In this document: positions 5,853 to 8,827 of the stretch, piece by piece
Position numbering within the stretch: position 1 is the stretch's first letter
How the letters are laid out: every line of letters starts with the position of its first letter
Assembly (NCBI GenBank): GCA_945878965.1
Contig: CAMCUJ010000037.1
Location: 1-8,827 of the forward strand
Direction of reading: 5' to 3'
DNA length: 8,827 nt
Origin: an uncultured Clostridia bacterium
GTDB taxonomy: Bacteria > Bacillota > Clostridia > Monoglobales > Monoglobaceae
The notes under the pieces: generated by a model
What the model was told of the DNA's origin: nothing
Databases searched by the model: none
The model's input: the letters and a program-made list of their open reading frames with translations, nothing else
Made by a program: the position numbers and the translations under genes

Positions 5853-7646
5853 TTAAGAAAGATTAGCTTCAAGCTTTGCAAGCTCATCAGCCATTTCCTT
5901 TGGAAGCTTGTCACCAAACTGAGCAAAGTACTTCTTGATACCTGTTTCAGGATCTTCAATATCTTTAAGCCATTCAGCCTTGTCAATTGTAAGAAGAGCC
6001 TTAACGTCTTCTACTGACATTTCATCAAGATCTGTGATATCAATGTCCTCAGGCTTTGGAACGTAACCGATAGCACACTCATCAGCGTCAACCTTACCTG
6101 CACATCTGTCAAGAATCCAAAGAAGTACACGCATATTGTCACCAAATCCAGGCCACATAAAGTTACCGTCATCATCTTTTCTGAACCAGTTAACGTGGAA
6201 AATCTTAGGAGCATTCTCTCCAAGCTTCTTACCCATCTCTAACCAGTGACCCCAGTATGTTGCCATATTGTAACCTACAAACGGCTTCATAGCCATTGGG
6301 TCACGTCTAACAACACCTACTGCACCTGTTGCTGCAGCTGTTGTTTCAGAAGCCATTGTAGCACCTACAAATGTACCATGCTGCCAATCTCTTGACTGAT
6401 ATACAAGCGGAGCACACTTAGCACGTCTACCACCGAAGATAATAGCACTAACAGGAACACCGTTTGGATTTTCAAATTCCTTAGAAATACAAGGACAGTT
6501 AGCAGCCGGTGCTGTAAATCTTGAGTTTGGATGTGCAAGCTTATTGCCTTCAGCTGTATAAGCCTTACCGTCAACCTTTGCACCCTTCCACTCTGTAGCA
6601 TCTGATGGAGGATTCTTATCAAGACCTTCCCACCAAACTGTCATATCTTCGTTGTTAATTGCAACGTTTGTAAAGATTGTACCCTTCTTAGTTGCAGCAA
6701 GAGCGTTGAAGTTTGTCTTCTCGCTTGTACCCGGAGCAACACCAAAGAAACCTGCTTCCGGGTTTATAGCGTATAGTTTGCCGTCTTCCGGATTAATTCT
6801 TAGCCATGCTATATCATCACCAACTGTCCATACCTTATAACCTTTTTTCTTTAGGTATTCCGGCGGAATAAGCATTGCAAGGTTTGTCTTACCGCAAGCT
6901 GATGGGAATGCAGCACAGATATAGTGAACTTCACCCTCCGGATTCTCAAGACCAAGGATTAGCATATGCTCAGCAAACCAGCCTTCCTGCTTTCCAAGGT
7001 AACTTGCAATTCTAAGTGCCAAGCACTTCTTACCAAGTAGTACGTTACCGCCGTAAGCTGAATTGATTGACCAGATTGTGTTATCCTGTGGGAAGTGAAC
7101 TATATATCTTTCCTCAGGATTTACATCCTTCTTTGAGTGAAGACACTTTGTGAAGTCGCCATTTTCACCGATTTCGTTCATAGCAACCTGACCCATACGA
7201 GTCATAATACCCATATTTAATACAACATAAATGCTGTCTGTAAGCTCAATACCAACCTTGCTGAAAGGTGAGTTTGGTGTACCCATAATGAAAGGAATAA
7301 CATACATTGTTCTGCCCTTCATCGAACCGTCATAAAGAGCCTTAAGCTTTGCATACATTTCATCAGGAGCCATCCAGTTGTTGATAGGACCTGCTTCTTC
7401 TTCTGTCGGTGTACAGATAAATGTTCTGTCCTCTACACGAGCAACGTCATTCTCTGCAGTTCTGTGATAGTAACATCCAGGTAGCTTTTCCTGGTTAAGT
7501 TTGATCATCTCGCCTGTTGCTACAGCTTCCTTTCTTAGTTCCTCAAGCTGAGCCTCGCTGCCGTCGATAAATACAACATTATCCGGCTTACAAAGAGCTT
7601 TCATTTCTTCAAGCCATGTTAAGACTTTCTGGTTTTTAATTTCCAT
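5853..7646 (-). CDS. pckG: phosphoenolpyruvate carboxykinase (GTP)
   Basis: This cytoplasmic enzyme interconverts oxaloacetate plus GTP with phosphoenolpyruvate, CO2 and GDP, for gluconeogenesis or, in many anaerobes, for CO2 fixation towards oxaloacetate. At 597 residues it has the normal length of the GTP class, longer than the ATP class. Diagnostic motifs are DVARVEDRT (R70, substrate), SAYGGNVLLGKK (196-207, metal-site lysine), H227 in AEHMLI, the P-loop FPSACGKTN (247-255) with the active-site cysteine C251 and K253, and the metal-binding VGDDIAWL (275-282). IFGGRR lies further on. AGGAGG at 7660-7655 is eight bases before the ATG. It has its own promoter, leader and terminator, so it is probably monocistronic. 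Codons are biased as in highly expressed genes. Direction of flux in this organism is not shown by the sequence. Confidence 0.96.
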   Translation of the reverse strand: MEIKNQKVLTWLEEMKALCKPDNVVFIDGSEAQLEELRKEAVATGEMIKLNQEKLPGCYYHRTAENDVARVEDRTFICTPTEEEAGPINNWMAPDEMYAKLKALYDGSMKGRTMYVIPFIMGTPNSPFSKVGIELTDSIYVVLNMGIMTRMGQVAMNEIGENGDFTKCLHSKKDVNPEERYIVHFPQDNTIWSINSAYGGNVLLGKKCLALRIASYLGKQEGWFAEHMLILGLENPEGEVHYICAAFPSACGKTNLAMLIPPEYLKKKGYKVWTVGDDIAWLRINPEDGKLYAINPEAGFFGVAPGTSEKTNFNALAATKKGTIFTNVAINNEDMTVWWEGLDKNPPSDATEWKGAKVDGKAYTAEGNKLAHPNSRFTAPAANCPCISKEFENPNGVPVSAIIFGGRRAKCAPLVYQSRDWQHGTFVGATMASETTAAATGAVGVVRRDPMAMKPFVGYNMATYWGHWLEMGKKLGENAPKIFHVNWFRKDDDGNFMWPGFGDNMRVLLWILDRCAGKVDADECAIGYVPKPEDIDITDLDEMSVEDVKALLTIDKAEWLKDIEDPETGIKKYFAQFGDKLPKEMADELAKLEANLS

Positions 7647-7775
7647 TATTATCTCCTCCTAAAGTATATTCTTACGGACTTGTCACTTTAGTGACTCCTC
7701 CTCTGCCTAATTGGCAATAACTTTCATATCTAATTTTTCAATACGGATAATTATTCCGAATCAAAAACATTATCC
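7647..7775 (-). promoter_or_regulatory. 129-nt structured leader of pckG
   Basis: From the predicted RNA start near 7775, the leader opens with GGATAAT (7775-7769), which pairs with ATTATCC (7751-7745). Downstream are TGCC/GGCA and GTCAC/GTGAC (7695-7691 with 7686-7682) stems. A second Shine-Dalgarno-like run, GAGGAGGAG (7703-7695), lies eight bases before a GTG that opens a four-codon frame, GTG ACA AGT CCG TAA (7686-7672), which ends before the real ribosome binding site. No known riboswitch is recognisable. Regulation through this leader is inference. Confidence 0.35.
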
Positions 7776-7781
7776 TTTCTA

Positions 7782-7810
7782 ATTATAACCGATTTGTGAA
7801 CGTTTTGCAA
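7782..7810 (-). promoter_or_regulatory. sigma-A type promoter of pckG
   Basis: On the minus strand TTGCAA (7810-7805) and a consensus TATAAT (7787-7782) are separated by exactly 17 bp. RNA would start near 7775. This is the best promoter in the window and fits the expression-type codon use of pckG. The DNA from here to the helicase stop (7811-7923) is AT-rich, and I see no gene or convincing helicase terminator in it. Confidence 0.75.
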
Positions 7811-7923
7811 TATATTTTTTAACAAAAATCAAATTATTTTTTCTTTTCTCTTGTGCCATAGCACGAATTTATGAATTTTTTAGCTAAAAAGCACAGTGCA
7901 ACGGCTAAAAGTCAACAATACAA

Positions 7924-8827
7924 TTATTTGTATCTTCTTCCTGTTCCGCCTTGATTTCCGCTTTTGTTTCTTCCGTGATTTCTGCTTCTGCCGTTATTAC
8001 CATATCTGTTATCCTTAAACTCGGTTTTATTTTTCATTTCAAAATTAACAGACTCCAAAACCTTTTCCTTAAGCTCACTCGAAACTCTTAAAGGTGCGGA
8101 TTTAAGGAATAAATTTATTCCGGCGATTGCTATCTGTTCGGCAGAATAGCCCTTATCTATAAGCACATTAAGCATTTCACAGCTTAGCGACATATCTCCC
8201 GAATTATTTATTTCCACCTCAAACTTTAAAACATTCTTTTCCTTTTTCTTAATTTCTATTTCCTCATCTGTAGGAATTGTCATTCTTGTAACATACGCAC
8301 GTAAGGATTTTGCAATCTGCATAAGAATAGACGTCTGGTACCGTCCTCCGCATATAGTAATTGCAACGCCCTCTTTTCCGGCTCTGCCCGTTCTGCCTAT
8401 TCTGTGAACATAATATTCATTATCCTGCGGAATATCATAGTTAATTACATAATCTATATCATTTACATCAATTCCACGTGCCGCTACATCGGTTGCAATA
8501 AGAATTTTAATTCTTCCGCCCTTAAACAAGCTCATAACCTTGCTTCTTTGAGCCTGCTTCATATCTCCGTGAAGCCCCTCGGCACGAAATCCCGCCTTAT
8601 TAAGAAATTCACATATGTCATCCACCATTTTCTTTGTGTTGCAAAATATTATTGCACGTCGTGGCACATAATATTCGAGTATACTGCAAAGTGCAAATAA
8701 TTTCTCGCTTGGCTTAACCTCATAAAAAAGCTGTTTTACGTTATCAAGCGTAACCTTTTTGTTTGCAACCCGTATAACCTGTGCATTCTTTTGATAACGC
8801 TTTGTAATCTCCATAATATCGGGCGGC
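7924..8827 (-). CDS. DEAD-box ATP-dependent RNA helicase, C-terminal part (5' end outside window)
   Basis: The frame is open through the window edge: the visible protein begins PPDIMEITKRYQ, mid-gene in this family, so the ATG at 8814 is an internal methionine and not the start. About 300 residues are visible. They hold the second RecA-like domain: RRAIIFCNT (motif IV), LHGDMKQAQR, ILIATDVAARGIDV (motif V) and YVHRIGRTGRAG (motif VI, arginine finger). A short extra domain around LKFEVEINNSGDMSLSCEML may be a DbpA/CsdA-like RNA-binding domain. The tail is rich in Gly, Arg and Asn and ends GGTGRRYK, as in CshA/DeaD proteins that unwind RNA in ribosome assembly, cold adaptation and RNA decay. 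The DEAD motif itself lies off the window. The exact paralogue (cshA, deaD or other) is not decided. The gene ends 136 bp before the pckG -10 box and is transcribed in the same direction. Confidence 0.93.
   Translation of the reverse strand, partial: PPDIMEITKRYQKNAQVIRVANKKVTLDNVKQLFYEVKPSEKLFALCSILEYYVPRRAIIFCNTKKMVDDICEFLNKAGFRAEGLHGDMKQAQRSKVMSLFKGGRIKILIATDVAARGIDVNDIDYVINYDIPQDNEYYVHRIGRTGRAGKEGVAITICGGRYQTSILMQIAKSLRAYVTRMTIPTDEEIEIKKKEKNVLKFEVEINNSGDMSLSCEMLNVLIDKGYSAEQIAIAGINLFLKSAPLRVSSELKEKVLESVNFEMKNKTEFKDNRYGNNGRSRNHGRNKSGNQGGTGRRYK

Noticed and set aside
6011..6840. Open frames on both strands inside pckG.
   Set aside because: They are shadows of a full-length enzyme gene with intact motifs, and they lack ribosome binding sites and family features.
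7833..7923. Possible terminator after the helicase stop codon on the minus strand.
   Set aside because: TTTTAGC can pair with GCTAAAA only around a loop of about 19 bases and no T-run follows; a GTGC/GCAC stem nearby is only 4 bp. I could not support a terminator.

Overview
The window looks like ordinary chromosomal DNA from a low-GC Gram-positive bacterium, most likely a gut-type member of the Clostridia. The basis is AT-rich intergenic DNA, AGGAGG-type ribosome binding sites, a SpoIIIE/FtsK translocase with four N-terminal membrane segments, and a SLOG-family (YpsA/DUF1273-like) protein typical of Firmicutes. I cannot resolve genus or species from the sequence alone.

Layout. Bases 1-47 may hold the last codons of an upstream + strand gene. 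Bases 111-280 form a 170-bp inverted-repeat element with perfect 13-bp terminal inverted repeats and an outward-facing terminator-like hairpin at each end. Next on the + strand come uppP (undecaprenyl-diphosphatase, 340-1158) and, 32 bp later, ftsK/spoIIIE (1191-4400), probably co-transcribed. A 249-bp gap with a candidate promoter and a 17-bp palindrome leads to the HU gene (4650-4928), which ends at a very clear intrinsic terminator. A SLOG-family gene (5146-5637) follows, lying between two 118-bp direct repeats that differ at only two bases. On the - strand, converging on it, is a GTP-type PEP carboxykinase gene (5853-7646) with its own strong promoter, long leader and terminator. The window ends in the C-terminal part of a DEAD-box RNA helicase (- strand, from 8827 to 7924), whose 5' part is off the edge.

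How the genes relate. UppP recycles the lipid carrier for wall synthesis, FtsK/SpoIIIE clears DNA through the division septum and HU compacts the nucleoid, so the left half is envelope, division and chromosome housekeeping. PEP carboxykinase and the helicase are separate central-metabolism and RNA-metabolism units. HU and pck use more of the AAG, AAC and TTC codons associated with high expression than ftsK does.

The parts not explained by housekeeping are the two repeat families: the 170-bp bidirectional-terminator/MITE-like element before uppP, and the 118-bp three-hairpin repeat that brackets the SLOG gene as a possible excisable one-gene cassette. I see no phage, CRISPR, transposase, rRNA or tRNA gene, and no multi-gene novel system.
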